Origin: Symbiodinium natans
Lineage: Eukaryota; Sar; Dinophyceae; Suessiales; Symbiodiniaceae
Assembly: GCA_905221605.1 (NCBI GenBank)
Contig: CAJNDS010001358.1
Location: 332,501 to 387,211 of the forward strand
Direction: 5' to 3'
DNA: 54,711 nucleotides
Below the pieces are notes generated by a model, which made no database searches, was not told the origin of the DNA, and saw only the letters and a list, made by a program, of their open reading frames with translations. The translations under genes were made by a program, and so were the position numbers. Shown here piece by piece: positions 1-9,836 of the stretch. How positions within the stretch are numbered: position 1 is the stretch's first letter; every line of letters begins with the position of its first letter.

Positions 1-308
1 AGCCCCTAAGCTAAGCCCCCCTAAAATAAACCCTACCCGAATAAACCCTAAACCCGAATAAACCCCAAACTCCCAAACTCCCTAGACCCCTTAACTTCCT
101 AAACTCCCTAAACTCCCTAAACTCCCTTAACTCCCTAACTCCCTTAACTCCCTAAACTCCCCAAACTCCCTTAACTCCCTTAACTCCCTAAACTCCCTAA
201 CTCCCTAACTCCCTTAACTCCCTTAACTCCCTAAAACTCCCTGAACTCCCTTAACTCGCTTAACTCCCTAACTCCCTAAACTCCCTAAACTCCCTTAACT
301 CCCTTAAC
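1..308. repeat. Degenerate CCCTAAA-type array, CTCCCTAAA/CTCCCTTAA dialect
   Basis: The first 300 bases are a C-strand telomere-like array in a local variant: units such as CTCCCTAAA, CTCCCTTAA and CTCCCTAA alternate with few canonical CCCTAAA units. No coding signal is seen. It lies on the donor side of the minus-strand candidate exon at 309-376, so in that sense it would be the start of an intron. Confidence 0.9.
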
Positions 309-376
309 CCCGAAGCGCTCCCGACGCCCGAGGCCCCGGCCACGTTGAAGAAGAAGATCTCCCTGAGATACTCATC
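309..376 (-). CDS. Probable internal exon, product unknown
   Basis: On the minus strand an acceptor CTCCAG precedes an open stretch reading DEYLREIFFFNVAGASGVG in one frame, and a donor GTTAAGGG starts directly in the repeat. Plus-strand flanks are CCCTAAA-type on the left and TTTAGGG on the right, as for verified exons of the U2AF2 gene. A second frame is also open, so the peptide is not certain. No family recognised. Confidence 0.45.
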
Positions 377-392
377 CTGGAGGGGGCTTCTT

Positions 393-660
393 GTTTAGGG
401 TTCAGGGTTTAGGGTTTAGGGTTTAGGTTTAGGGTTTAGGGTTTAGGGTTTAGGGTTTAGGTTTGGGTTTGGGGTTTGGGGTTTGGGATTTGGGGTTTTA
501 GGGGTTTAGGGGTTTTAGGGGTTTAGGGGTTTAGGGGTTTAGGGGTTCGGTCTCGAAGTAGGGGATGGGGGTTTGTCGAGTAGGGTTTGGGGTTTAGGGC
601 TTAGGGTTTAGGGATTAGGGTTTAGGCTTTAGGGTTTAGGGTTCAGGGTTCTCGGTTTTT
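393..660. repeat. TTTAGGG array with TTTGGGG and GGGGTTTA variants
   Basis: G-strand heptamer array with blocks of GGTTTGGG and octamer GGGGTTTA units, broken by a short unique piece at 550-585. It is on the acceptor side of the minus exon at 309-376. Confidence 0.95.
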
Positions 661-925
661 GGGGTCGCCCAAACAAGACTCAGGGCAAGAGTGAGAAAGA
701 TTGTATAAGCATTACAAGCAACGTCATCATCACCAGCGTCCCACCAAAAAGTCCTAAACCCCAAGCTGCTTGATAACAAGAACCCCCAACACAAACACGC
801 GCGAAAACCTCAGCCAGCCTTGGGGACCAGGTGAACCCTGAAAGGGTCTAGGTTCGTGTACCGTAATAGGGGTTTAGTCAGTATCGAGTGTCTGCGCGCA
901 ATTCTAGGGTCCGTTTGGCCCCGAA
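661..925. other. Unique spacer between opposed arrays
   Basis: Non-repetitive sequence between a TTTAGGG array on its left and a CCCTAAA array on its right, the arrangement expected for the interior of an intron. I see no convincing exon or RNA gene in it. Confidence 0.5.
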
Positions 926-966
926 CCCTAAACCCCCTAAACCCTAAACCCTAAGCCCTACTAAAC

Positions 967-1027
967 CTCAGCGCGCTGTCCTTCTTATCCATGTCCTCTG
1001 GGGGTGTTGGCAAGGCCATGACATGAC
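967..1027 (-). CDS. Probable 61-nt internal exon, product unknown
   Basis: Minus strand: acceptor GTGAGCCAG, then an open frame reading HVMALPTPPEDMDKKDSAL, then donor GAG|GTTTAGTAGGG in which the first repeat unit is the splice site. The peptide is hydrophilic and protein-like with varied codons. Left plus-strand flank is CCCTAAA; the right flank is also CCCTAAA-type, unlike most exons here. No family recognised. Confidence 0.55.
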
Positions 1028-1664
1028 CTGGCTCACAAGTCACACCCGAAATCATCCCAAACCCTAATTCAACCCTAACCCTAAACGCTAAACCCTAAAC
1101 CCTAATCCCAAACCAGCCTTACAACCCTAAACTGTAAACCCTAAACCCTAAAGCCCTAAAAGACCAAACCCCTTAACCCGACAACCCTACGTCTGGGTTT
1201 GGGCTTCGGGAGGCTTCGGGGATTCAGCATTTTGGGGTCGTGTGCCCCTTGGGGTGATCCGTGTTGGGAGTTTTGGCACCAAAGCAGGGGCCGGTGAGGC
1301 CTATGCTACCACATTTAGGGCTTAGGGTTTGGGGTTAGGGCTTAGGGGGGGCTTAGGGCTTAGGGTAGGGTTTTTGGGCTTGGGGCTTAGGGCTTAGGGT
1401 TTAGGGCTTTTGGAGTCGGATTGGCGTCGGGCCGTCAAGGCGAGCAAGGGGGCGAGAATAATCAGGGCCAGCGAGGGCGGAATCACTTAGCCACCGCGAT
1501 CAGTCCAAAGCAAGGCCCGCTCCCCCGCGCCCGTACTGCTGCACACCCTCAACCCTAACCTCTGAACCCCAACCCTCAAACCCCTAAACCCTAAACTCTA
1601 AACCTAACCCAAACCCTGAACCCAATTCCCAAACCCCCTACACAGTGCCCCGTAAGGCTTCAAC

Positions 1665-1740
1665 AAGACAGCCTCGGAAACTGTGGAGCTTGAAAGGCAG
1701 CACGGAGACATGCGGAAACTTGAGCGCGAGGTTCACAGGC
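1665..1740 (-). CDS. Possible exon, strand uncertain
   Basis: Minus strand: acceptor GCAGACCAG followed by an open frame reading PVNLALKFPHVSVLPFKLHS, with a possible donor GTTGAAG. The plus strand is also open here and gives a coiled-coil-like ETVELERQHGDMRKLEREV. Flanks are CCCTAAA left and TTTAGGG right. The minus reading is preferred only because neighbouring exons are on that strand. Confidence 0.35.
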
Positions 1741-1889
1741 CTGGTCTGCATGACTCAAGGTTTACGGTTTAGGTCCAGGGTGGGGTTTAGGGTTAGGTTT
1801 GGGGGTTTAGGGTTTAGGGTTTAGGTTCAGGGTTTAAGGTTTCAGGTTTGGGGTTTAGGGTTAAGGGTTTCAAGGCTTCAGGTCTTTAG

Positions 1890-2390
1890 GCTTGCGGCGG
1901 CTTGCGCGTTATCAAGTCATAGGGCCCTACTAGTGCACACTAGGCTGCCCGACAACTGCTGTGTCAATCGGGGCTCCCTACGACTTGCTTCTTAGATCTA
2001 GACAGAACTATTGATGCGATGAGTGCTTAGTCTAGTGAGCCACTTAGCGATAGATCAACAAAAAACTTAACAGATGAGCATGGAGGTCGCGTGTGAACTG
2101 GGGCGAAGGCTTGCAGGCTTTTAGGGACTACTGCTCATGGTGTCATGAGGCTTAAGGGCATGTAAGGTTTAAAGCATTCCGGGCCGTGCCTCTCCCTCTT
2201 CCTTTCCCTCCGCTATATTGTCCAATGCGTATACATATATGATCGGATTTAGGCCTCCGGGTTTAGGGCTTAGGGGCTTATGCTTTATACTGCAGACCTA
2301 CGAGCGTGCCGTCTGGGCCTTGCTTTTCCCACGCGTGGTGGCGTACACGAGCACATCTCCATCCTTCCAAGTCCCAGGCTACAGGGTTGA
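1890..2390. other. Unique sequence without recognisable gene
   Basis: About 500 bases of mixed-composition unique DNA bounded by TTTAGGG arrays on both sides. No splice-bounded open frame stands out on either strand and no structured RNA is recognised. Confidence 0.5.
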
Positions 2391-2624
2391 GGTTTAGGGT
2401 CGAGGGTTTAGGGTTTGGGGTTTAGGGTTTAGGTTTTTAGGGTCGAGGGTTTAGGGTTAGGGTTGAGGGTTTAGGGTTTAGGGTCTGAAGGGTTTAGGGT
2501 CTAGCTTCGAGACCTGCGTGAGGGATCAGTGGGCGGGCTCAGGGTTCCTGACGCGCTTGGACGTTTCCTTGCTCAGCTTTGCACCTGCCAAACGCTCCTT
2601 GTAAACCCTGAGCCACCTCCGCCT

Positions 2625-2995
2625 TTGAACCCTAAACCCTAACCCTAACCCTAAACCCTAAACCCTAAACCCTAAACCCTAAACCCTGAGCCACCCTTGT
2701 AGACCCTTTGAATCCTAAACCCCTCAACCCTAAACCCTAACCCGAAGCACAGCCTCAACCCCCTCAACCCTAAGCCGAAAAACCCCAAGCTCTGCACCCT
2801 ATTCTGCTCGCCAAGTCCAAACTTCAAGCCCCGAATCCGATAAACCTATGCCCCTCTAGGGGTAGTTACAGGGTCCCTGTGGCCTCTTTCCTACCCTAAA
2901 CCCTATGCCCTAAACCCTAAACCCCCCTAACCCTAAACCCTAAACCCTAAACCCTAAACCCTAAACCCTAAACCCTAAACCCTAAACCCACACCA
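2625..2995. repeat. CCCTAAA arrays around a short unique piece
   Basis: Two C-strand arrays (2625-2760 and 2890-2995, the second nearly perfect) separated by about 130 bases of unique and degenerate sequence. Confidence 0.95.
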
Positions 2996-3114
2996 GGGTT
3001 CTGAATATGGGCCCTTGGGTTGTCCAGGTGTATAATGGGGTACATACGGGGTACCCTTTTAAGGGCCCATACTTGGAGGTTCAAGGTCCTTATTAACCAA
3101 TCCGCCCAGCCTCG

Positions 3115-3259
3115 GGCCGGAGGTGTATAGGTTGTCAGAACAGGCACCCCCCTCCATCCTTCTCCACACCCGACCCCTTTTTCGGACCCCTTTTTTTGGC
3201 CTCAAATGGGTACCATTCTGGGAAACCGGGGTCCGCAAGCGGCCGATGCCCCCACCGCC

Positions 3260-3305
<46 letters not shown>

Positions 3306-3531
3306 ACGCCCCCCCACCCCACCCCCCCACCCCCCCCCACCCCCCCCCCCCACCCACCCCCGCCCACCCCCCCCCCCCCCCCCCCCCCCCCCTTACCCGG
3401 CCGGAGGTGTAAAGGTTGTCAGAACAGGCACCCCCCTCCAAATCCTCCCCCCACACCCAAAGCCCTTTTTCGGACCCCTTTTTTTGGCCTCAAATGGGTA
3501 CCCCTCCTGGGAAAGCGGGGTCCGCAAGCGG
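3115..3531. repeat. 130-bp direct duplication separated by poly-C
   Basis: A block starting GGCCGGAGGTGTA and ending GGGGTCCGCAAGCGG occurs at 3115-3242 and again at 3399-3531 with few differences. Poly-C tracts (about 3258-3305 and 3350-3391) lie between the copies. The open frames across this region are proline or glycine runs from the poly-C and are not genes. Confidence 0.9.
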
Positions 3532-3586
3532 ACGGTTCGCCAGGACCAGAGGCAGTTGAAGCCCCTCCCAGCAGCCCCGCCGCTGT

Positions 3587-3588
<2 letters not shown>

Positions 3589-3677
<89 letters not shown>
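3589..3677. repeat. Poly-C tract of about 89 bases
   Basis: An uninterrupted run of C following the second copy of the 130-bp duplication. Exact length is unreliable in any assembly. A run this long could form i-motif/G4-type structures (inference). Confidence 0.9.
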
Positions 3678-4289
3678 ACCCGAACCCTAAACCCAAAAAA
3701 ACCCTCAACCCCAAAGCGTGAACCTTGAGCCCTAAACCCTACGATCACCCCAAGCCTAAACCCCAAGCCCGCAAAGCGTGAACCTTGAGCCCTAAACTAA
3801 CCCTCAACCCCAAACCCCAAACCATAAACCATAAACCCGGAACCCTCAACCCTCAACCCTCAACCCAACCCTTATTGCTTGGGGTCCAGCGACTTGGGCG
3901 CTGCGGAATCACCATGCTCACGCGGATGCGCTGGGCCGGGCCGAGGCGGGTCGCGTAGCGTTAAAATTATAAGTGTACTTATAACTGTACTTATAACCCT
4001 CTTAGGGCCTACTAGGGTACTTAAAAGTGGGTTATATGTACAAGAATTGGTTCATAAGAACCATGAACCTCCAAGTACTAAGGGACCATGTACCTCCCCT
4101 AAGACCCTCAACCCTCAACCCTAAACCCTACACCCCGCCGAACCCTGAGACTACTTTGGGTCCTGCAAAGCCAGGAGCACACGGCCTGTCCTTGGGATCA
4201 GCGCTCACCAACAGCAGAGGTTAGGGTTTAGGGTGTCTGGTTTAGGGTTTCGGGCTTCGGGATTAGGGAGTAGGGTTTAGGGTCTAGGG

Positions 4290-4980
4290 AATGTTCGCTG
4301 CTGGCCCTATGTAAATCAATCCACTACTCAATGACCCATTCTAACACCCAAGCATTTGGGCTTTATACGTGGGTGAGACCCATGACGACCCATGTAATTT
4401 GTCGCCTTGGCCCTGCGATTGGGCTAGACTCTTCACCAACTAACGCATCAACCCAATTACGTCGGCCCCCATGAATGCAACTACCCCTACCCCAACTAGT
4501 TTGCGTGCCGAGCATTGGGTGCACTTTGGCTAGTGATGGATGGGTGAACATCATGGTTAAGGTTTAGGGTGTTTATTGTTTTCCTGGTTTTGGGGCTTAT
4601 GACTGAGATGCTTCACCGTCATCTTATTTTGCAATGCAGAAAAATTATTGAATGTCTTCCAGTCAATTTTAGCCGTTAACCTGAATGCAGATGATCGTTG
4701 CTTCAAATCTGGCCTTCTGTTGGATACGACGTTCACATGTAAACTTCGCGGCAAGTTTACCCAAACAAAATCTGGGCCCAGGAGTAGCCTAGGAAGAAAA
4801 AGGGTGCCCTTGTTGGTTTAAAGGGGCTGATAAGGGGAACCCAGACCCTAAAACGGGGGAATGGGCCTGCTAGGTGGACGCGGAGGCTTCAGGAGGTTCA
4901 GCTCAATTGCAGCCAGATAAAGTACTTCTGCTATAAACTCGAGCGCTAAACCGGGAAAGCCCTTGCAAGCATACAAGATC
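4290..4980. other. Unique sequence, no gene recognised
   Basis: About 700 bases with only one short heptamer stretch near 4558. Open frames of about 60 codons exist on the minus strand (4363-4554, 4557-4754) but have no recognisable features, and the second ends in a repeat-derived PKP-stop. No function assigned. Confidence 0.5.
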
Positions 4981-5081
4981 TTACCCTAAGCCGATAAACC
5001 CTAAGCCCCAACCCTAAACCCTAGTCTTCCAAAGCCGACTTCTGTAGTCAGACCTAATGCCCCAACCGCCCAACGCCCTAC

Positions 5082-5157
5082 CGGGGCCCCGAACGAATAG
5101 CCCGGCTCCATGACCAGGTCCACTAAGGGAGAGTTCCAGCCAGTGCAAGGTGCGTAC
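5082..5157 (-). CDS. Probable 76-nt internal exon, product unknown
   Basis: One of the best splice contexts in the left part of the window: acceptor ATTTCTTGCAG with a pyrimidine stretch, open frame reading VRTLHWLELSLSGPGHGAGL and onward, then donor GTAGGGCG. Plus-strand flanks are CCCTAAA left and TTTAGGG right. Incoming phase 0 agrees with the outgoing phase of the candidate exon at 6024-6113. No family recognised. Confidence 0.6.
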
Positions 5158-6023
5158 CTGCAAGAAATTTAGGGTGTAGTTCAGGGTTTAGGGTTTGGGG
5201 TTTTGGGTTTGGGGTTTAGGGTTTAGGGTTTCGGGCTTCGTGACGGGCCGGGAAGAGTCTTCGGGGCTTTGGTTCTAAAGGGGCTTCGGGTTTAGGGGTT
5301 CTACAATCGGCGGTTCTTACGGCTTCGGGGGAGGTTCGGGGTTAGGGGAGGTGCTGCGACCTTTCAGGTTTCTTCTTTTGGGCCTTGGGGGGAGCTTCGG
5401 TGTTCGAGGGTTTAGGGTTTAGGGTGTAGGGTTCAGGGTTTAGGGTTTGCTTTAAGGGTTCACGGGTTCAAGGGTTTAGGGCTGAAGATCTCGAGGGTTT
5501 TGCTTCAGGGTTCAGGGTTTAGGGTTTGTGGCCTAAAGCCTAGATTTGCCCTAGGTCAGGGTTCACTGTGTCGGGAATTCAGTGTTTGCGCGGCGGGGAG
5601 GGGGTTGTTGGGGGGTTCTACTCCTAAACTCCTTCAGTCATGCTAGAGCTTTTGGGTTTAGGAAGACCAGGGGGATCGGGCAAGAAAATCCTGGGATTAG
5701 TATTTAGGGTTCAGGGTTCAAAGTGCCTTGGCAGAACGGCAAGCCCACAACTGCTCACAACCCTTATCCCCAAACCCTAAACCCTCTACCCCATGGCCTT
5801 AATCACAACAAGTCCCCAAAGCCCAGAAGCTTCAGAAGCGTGGAGCTATAAAGACAACGATGCCAGCCAAGGATAGAAAGACATGCGAACCTTTCATGCT
5901 CCAGCTCGAAGCTACCCGAAACTACAAGCAGAAACCCTATAAACCCTAAACCCTACACCCTAACACCCTAAACCCCAAAACCCCAAACCCGAAACCCTAA
6001 ACCCTAAACCCGAAACCCCAAAC

Positions 6024-6113
6024 CCGACTGTTCTCGAAGCACTGGAGGTCGACTTGGCTCGGGGAAAAGAAGCCAAAGGCATGGGAGCTGTAGAAGAGCA
6101 CTTGCTGCTGGCC
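6024..6113 (-). CDS. Probable 90-nt internal exon, product unknown
   Basis: Minus strand: acceptor CCGGACAG, thirty open codons including VLFYSSHAFGFFSPSQVDLQ, then donor GTTTGGGG made by the repeat. Phase 0 to 0. The plus strand is also open and reads a helix-like peptide (LEALEVDLARGKEAKGMGAV), so strand is not settled; the minus reading agrees with the neighbours. Confidence 0.45.
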
Positions 6114-6349
6114 CTGTCCGGGCTCAGGTTTCAGGGTTTAGGACTGAGGATTCAGGGCTCAGGGTTGAGGGTTTAGGGCGTAGGTTTTTTTGATTTGTTT
6201 TTTCTTTTTTTCTTTTTTTTTTTTTTTTTTGGGGGGGGGGGTGCTTTAGGGTTTAGGGGAGAGCCGGAGGTTGTTGAAAACACTAGGGGCTTTAGGTTTA
6301 GGGTTTAAGGTTTTGGGGTCTTGGCAGGCCACAAACAAAGTTCCCTACC

Positions 6350-6449
6350 TAGCCCAGTAACCATCTTATCATAAGGGCACCCTTTTTTGGTTGGTTACTG
6401 TATAAGGGAACCTTGACCCAAAAAAAGGGAAAAGGGTAGCACTGGGCTA
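6350..6449. mobile_element. 100-bp MITE-like element, family A, complete copy
   Basis: Terminal inverted repeats TAGCCCAGT and ACTGGGCTA bound exactly 100 bases. The interior contains TTGGTTGGTTACTGTATAAGG, shared in diverged form with copies at 14157 and 23440. No coding capacity, so a non-autonomous element (inference). It lies in repeat-rich intronic sequence. Confidence 0.8.
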
Positions 6450-6535
6450 CCAAGCCTACTAGAAGGGGACCTTGGTTTGTGTTCCGCTCTGACAAGGCCA
6501 GGCCCCAGCACTGCAGGGCTTTGGGGTTTAGGGTT

Positions 6536-6910
6536 TGGGGTTGGGGTTTGGGGTTTAGGGTTTAGGGTTTAGGGTTTAGGGTTTAGGGTTTAGGGTTTAG
6601 GGTTTAGGGCTTAGGGCTTAGGGGTTAGGGGTTAGGGCTTAGGGCTTAGGGCTTAGGGTTGAGGTTGAGGGGTTGAGGGGTTGAGGGGTTGAGGGGTTGA
6701 GGGGTTGAGGGGTTGAGGGGTTGAGGGGTTGAGGGGTTGAGGGGTTGAGGGGTTGAGGGGTTGAGGGTTTAGGGGTTGAGGGTTTAGGGGTTTGGTGGTT
6801 TAGGGGCTTAGGGGTTTAGGGGTTGAGGGGTTTGGTGGTTTAGGGGCTTAGGGGTTTAGGGGTTCAGGGGTTTTGGGGTTTTGGGGTTTTGGGGTTTGGG
6901 GTTTAGGGCC
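6536..6910. repeat. Array with sharp switch from TTTAGGG to GGGGTTGA octamers, ending head-to-head
   Basis: Canonical TTTAGGG at 6546-6610 changes to TTAGGGC, then to a homogeneous octamer GGGGTTGA repeated about 14 times (6655-6775), then mixed octamers. At 6901-6915 the array meets the opposite strand type directly (TTTAGGGCCCTAAA). Confidence 0.95.
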
Positions 6911-7113
6911 CTAAACTCTCAAACCTGACTAAACCCAAACCCTGTCAGGCTTGAGATAGGCTGAAGGGATCGATACTTACCATATTGTGGCACTCCAAGT
7001 GGGTCATAAGTACAGGCATAATGGGTTAACAAGTACCCTAAACCCTAAACCCTAAACCCTAAACCCTAAACCCTGAACCCTGAACCCTAAACCCTAAACC
7101 CTAAACCCTAAAC

Positions 7114-7197
7114 ATCCAAGGAGGCCTGCCTGCCCCCGGACCAGGCCCTTCACGCCGCCGGGATCTTCGGTCACCCGAACGCGGCCGCGCATGGTGC
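7114..7197 (-). CDS. Probable 84-nt exon, product unknown
   Basis: Minus strand: acceptor AGCCCCAG, open frame including TMRGRVRVTEDPGGVKGLVR, then donor GTTTAGGG at the first unit of the array. Plus-strand flanks are CCCTAAA left and TTTAGGG right. The plus strand is also open (EACLPPDQALHAAGIFGH), so strand is tentative. Confidence 0.45.
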
Positions 7198-7484
7198 CTG
7201 GGGCTTAGGGTTTGTGAGGGTTAAGGGCTAAGGGTGAAGGGTGAAGGGAGGGTTAAGGGTTGAGGGTTAAGGGTGAAGGGTGAAGGGTTTAGGGTTTAGG
7301 GTTGATTCGGGGTTCTTGTGGGTTGGGAATGTTGAGTTTTACTAGACCTTACTAGGGTGTTCGGGGTGGAGGAGCGGTTGGGGCGTTTTGGGTTTCGGCT
7401 GAGGGGGTTTGGGGCCCCGAGGCACCTTGCAACGAAGCTTCTAGGGTTCGGGTCCACTGACAGTGTAGCCGAAGGTCTCCGAAG

Positions 7485-8040
7485 CCCTACTTAAGGGTTT
7501 AGGGTCTAGGGTCTAGGGTCTAGGGTTTAGGGTTTAGGGTTTAGGGTTTAGGGTTTAGGGTTTAGGGTTTAGGGTTTAGGGTTTGTGGTTTCACTTTGGG
7601 GTAAGATTGTCGAGGTCGACAGACTTGGCTTGCCTTAGAGCAGGCATGCTTCGGGAGGTCAAACTCAGACACTGGGTTACGGGTTTAGGGTTTGGGGTTG
7701 AGGGTTGAGGGCTTAGGGTTTAGGGTTTAGGGTTTAGGGTTTAGGGTTTAGGGTTTAGGGTTTAGGGTTTAGGGTTTAGGGTTTAGGGTTTAGGGTTTAG
7801 GGTTTAGGGTTTAGGGTTTAGGGTTTAGGGCTTAGGGCTTATGGATCTCGAAGTCGATGCCGCAATCGAGACGGACTGCGGCGAAAACCACGACCGCAGG
7901 ATGGTCGCACGCCCTTTCTGAGCCGAGCTTTAGGGTTCAGGGTTTGGGGTTTGGGGTCTAGGGTTTAGGGTTTAGGGTTTAGGGTTTAGGGTTTAGGGTT
8001 TAGGGTTTAGGGTTTAGGGTTTAGGGTTTAGGGTTTAGGG
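7485..8040. repeat. Three TTTAGGG arrays with two short unique islands
   Basis: Near-perfect G-strand arrays at about 7498-7585, 7705-7830 and 7945-8040. The islands between them (about 7590-7680 and 7845-7930) have the same polarity of array on both sides and no convincing exon. Confidence 0.95.
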
Positions 8041-8224
8041 CCTACGCCACAGCATCCAGAGATGTCGTAGAACCCCTCTTTACAGGCTCATGGTCATATC
8101 AGGAACCTACTTGTTTAGGGTTGTTTGTAATCCTTCCCCCTAACATCAAGCCCCTCATACCCGGAGATGGGGTAACAAACCTTCCCCAGCACAACGGCTT
8201 TGATAAACCTCCAGGATATAGGGC

Positions 8225-8375
8225 TAAGGGTTTAGGGTTTTAGGGCTTTAGGGCTTTAGGGCTTTAGGGCTTTAGGGCTTCAGGGCTTTAGGGCTTTAGG
8301 GCTTTAGGGCTTTAGGGCTTTAGGGCTTTAGGGCTTTAGGGCTTTAGGGCTTTAGGGCTTTAGGGTTTAGGGTTT
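8225..8375. repeat. Octamer array GGGCTTTA
   Basis: Homogeneous tandem octamer (about 15 units, one with a C substitution), a lengthened variant of the heptamer with C inserted. It is one of several local dialects in the window. Confidence 0.95.
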
Positions 8376-8440
8376 TAGGGTCACCTCGAGGGTTTAGGGG
8401 TGCAAAAAGGCCATCAGTTAGAGCACTGCCGCACATGAAC

Positions 8441-8524
8441 CCCCGGGCGCCCCAGCCGTTCCGGAAGAAGACGGAAAGCCCGCCCAGCGAGTCACCGGCG
8501 ACAAAGAAAGTCTGCGAGCCGCGC
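8441..8524 (-). CDS. Possible exon, product uncertain
   Basis: Minus strand: acceptor TTTCTGAG, open frame including TFFVAGDSLGGLSVFF, donor GTTCATG. The GDSLGG string matches the nucleophile elbow (G-x-S-x-G) of alpha/beta hydrolases, with hydrophobic strand before and helix after it, but other frames and the plus strand are also open and nothing else in the neighbourhood confirms a hydrolase. Confidence 0.35.
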
Positions 8525-8809
8525 CTCAGAAAGGCTTCAGGTGGTTTAGGGTTTAGGGCTACGGGCTTCGGGGGTTTAGGGTTTAGGGTTTAGGGCTTAG
8601 GGTTTCGGGGTTTTAGGGCTTCAGGGTTTGGTTTTTCGGGTTTGGGGTATTGGGTTTAGGGTTTCAAGTTTAGGGTTCAGGGGCTGAAGCTTCGGGTTTA
8701 GGGTGTTAGGGTTTCGGTCCCGGCGGGAATTAGGGCTTGAGGTTTTGTAGCTGGGTTCCGAATGAACCTCACCCTACAGGAGCGGAACCATACTGGAAGT
8801 CAGGATGAG

Positions 8810-8875
8810 GGAGACGAGGCGAAAGAGGGAAGGAGAGAGACAGAGAGAGAGCGAGAGAGTGAGAGAGAAAAGCAA
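8810..8875. repeat. GA-rich microsatellite
   Basis: Purine run built of GA, GAGA and CAGAGA units. ORFs on both strands here are translations of this repeat. Confidence 0.85.
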
Positions 8876-9291
8876 AAAAACAAATAAGACGAGCATCCCG
8901 ATCCTCGAACTCTACGCGCTGCACAGCGAGAGCTCCCATAGTTTTCAACACACCATCAGGCCAACAGGTCAGAATAGGGCTCCGGAGTAAACACCGTCAT
9001 GTAGCAGACATGGTAGAATCCTAGAAAGCATCGGAGGTCCTTCAAAGCGAATATAAAGCCCTGACCCGAAAACCTCAAGCCCTAAGCCTTAAGCCCTAAA
9101 CCGTAAACCCAAAACCCAAAAACCTAAGCCCTACCTCCGAAACCAAGCTCCGGAGAGCCTCTGACAACCCTAAGCGAAGGGTGCAGGCAGGGCGCTCTAT
9201 TGGGAGGACCACCGTGAGCTTGCGGGCCTGCCAGCATCCCACAACCACTCTTGTTTAAGGTTTAGGGCTTTCACGTATACCTACATGCATA

Positions 9292-9348
9292 CAGACATAC
9301 ATACGGACAGACAGACATACATACATACATACATACATACATACGCAC
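9292..9348. repeat. Tetranucleotide ATAC/GACA microsatellite
   Basis: Tandem ACAT units with a few ACAG and ACGG variants. The minus-strand CVCMYVCMYVC ORFs across it are repeat translations. Confidence 0.9.
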
Positions 9349-9790
9349 ATGCATAAAAGGGATGCTTCCGCGTGTAGGTGGGTGCTCGCGCGTGTGTTTT
9401 CTTGCAGGGAATCTTTGATTTGCAGCTTATAAGCATAAGGAGTTGGACATATATACATACCTGGGCGCACTGCGCTGACGCCGTAAACCAGCAACCCTGA
9501 GTTTTCATTCACGGGGTCAAGATTTAGAGCCTAACATCTAGGAGTCCAGGAGCAATGTCAATCTGAGCGGTTTAGGGTTTAGGGTTTAGGGTTTAGGGTT
9601 TAGGCGGTTTAGGCGGTTTAGGCGGTTTAGGCGGTTTAGGGTTTAGGGTTTAGGGTCTAAGGTTTAGGGTTTAGGGTTTAGGGTTTAGGGTTTAGGGTTT
9701 AGGGTTTAGGGTTTAGGGTCAACTTTTTGGGTTCAGGCTCTACGGCGCCCTAAACCCTGAAACCTGAACCCTGAACACTAATCCCTAAAC

Positions 9791-9836
9791 ATTCCAAGCC
9801 CGCGCAAGAGGCAAAGGCGAAAACTCGCGCGGCGGG
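9791..9836 (-). CDS. Gene 2 probable exon, 46 nt
   Basis: Minus strand: acceptor GTATCCACAG, frame reading PAARVFAFASCAGLE, donor GTTTAGGG directly in the array. Incoming phase 0 matches the outgoing phase of 10402-10467; outgoing phase 1. It is the last exon for which I can follow the gene 2 chain. Confidence 0.5.

Noticed and set aside
3059-3767. Poly-Gly and poly-Pro ORFs
   Set aside because: They are translations of poly-C tracts in several frames.
4140-4224. Exon at 4.15-4.22 kb
   Set aside because: Both strands are open with usable splice sites on each (LLLVSADPKDRPCAPGF on minus, GAHGLSLGSALTNS on plus); no way to decide from sequence alone.
8441-8524. Lipase gene from a GDSLGG motif
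   Set aside because: One six-residue match in a short island with several open frames; no other alpha/beta hydrolase motif was found around it.
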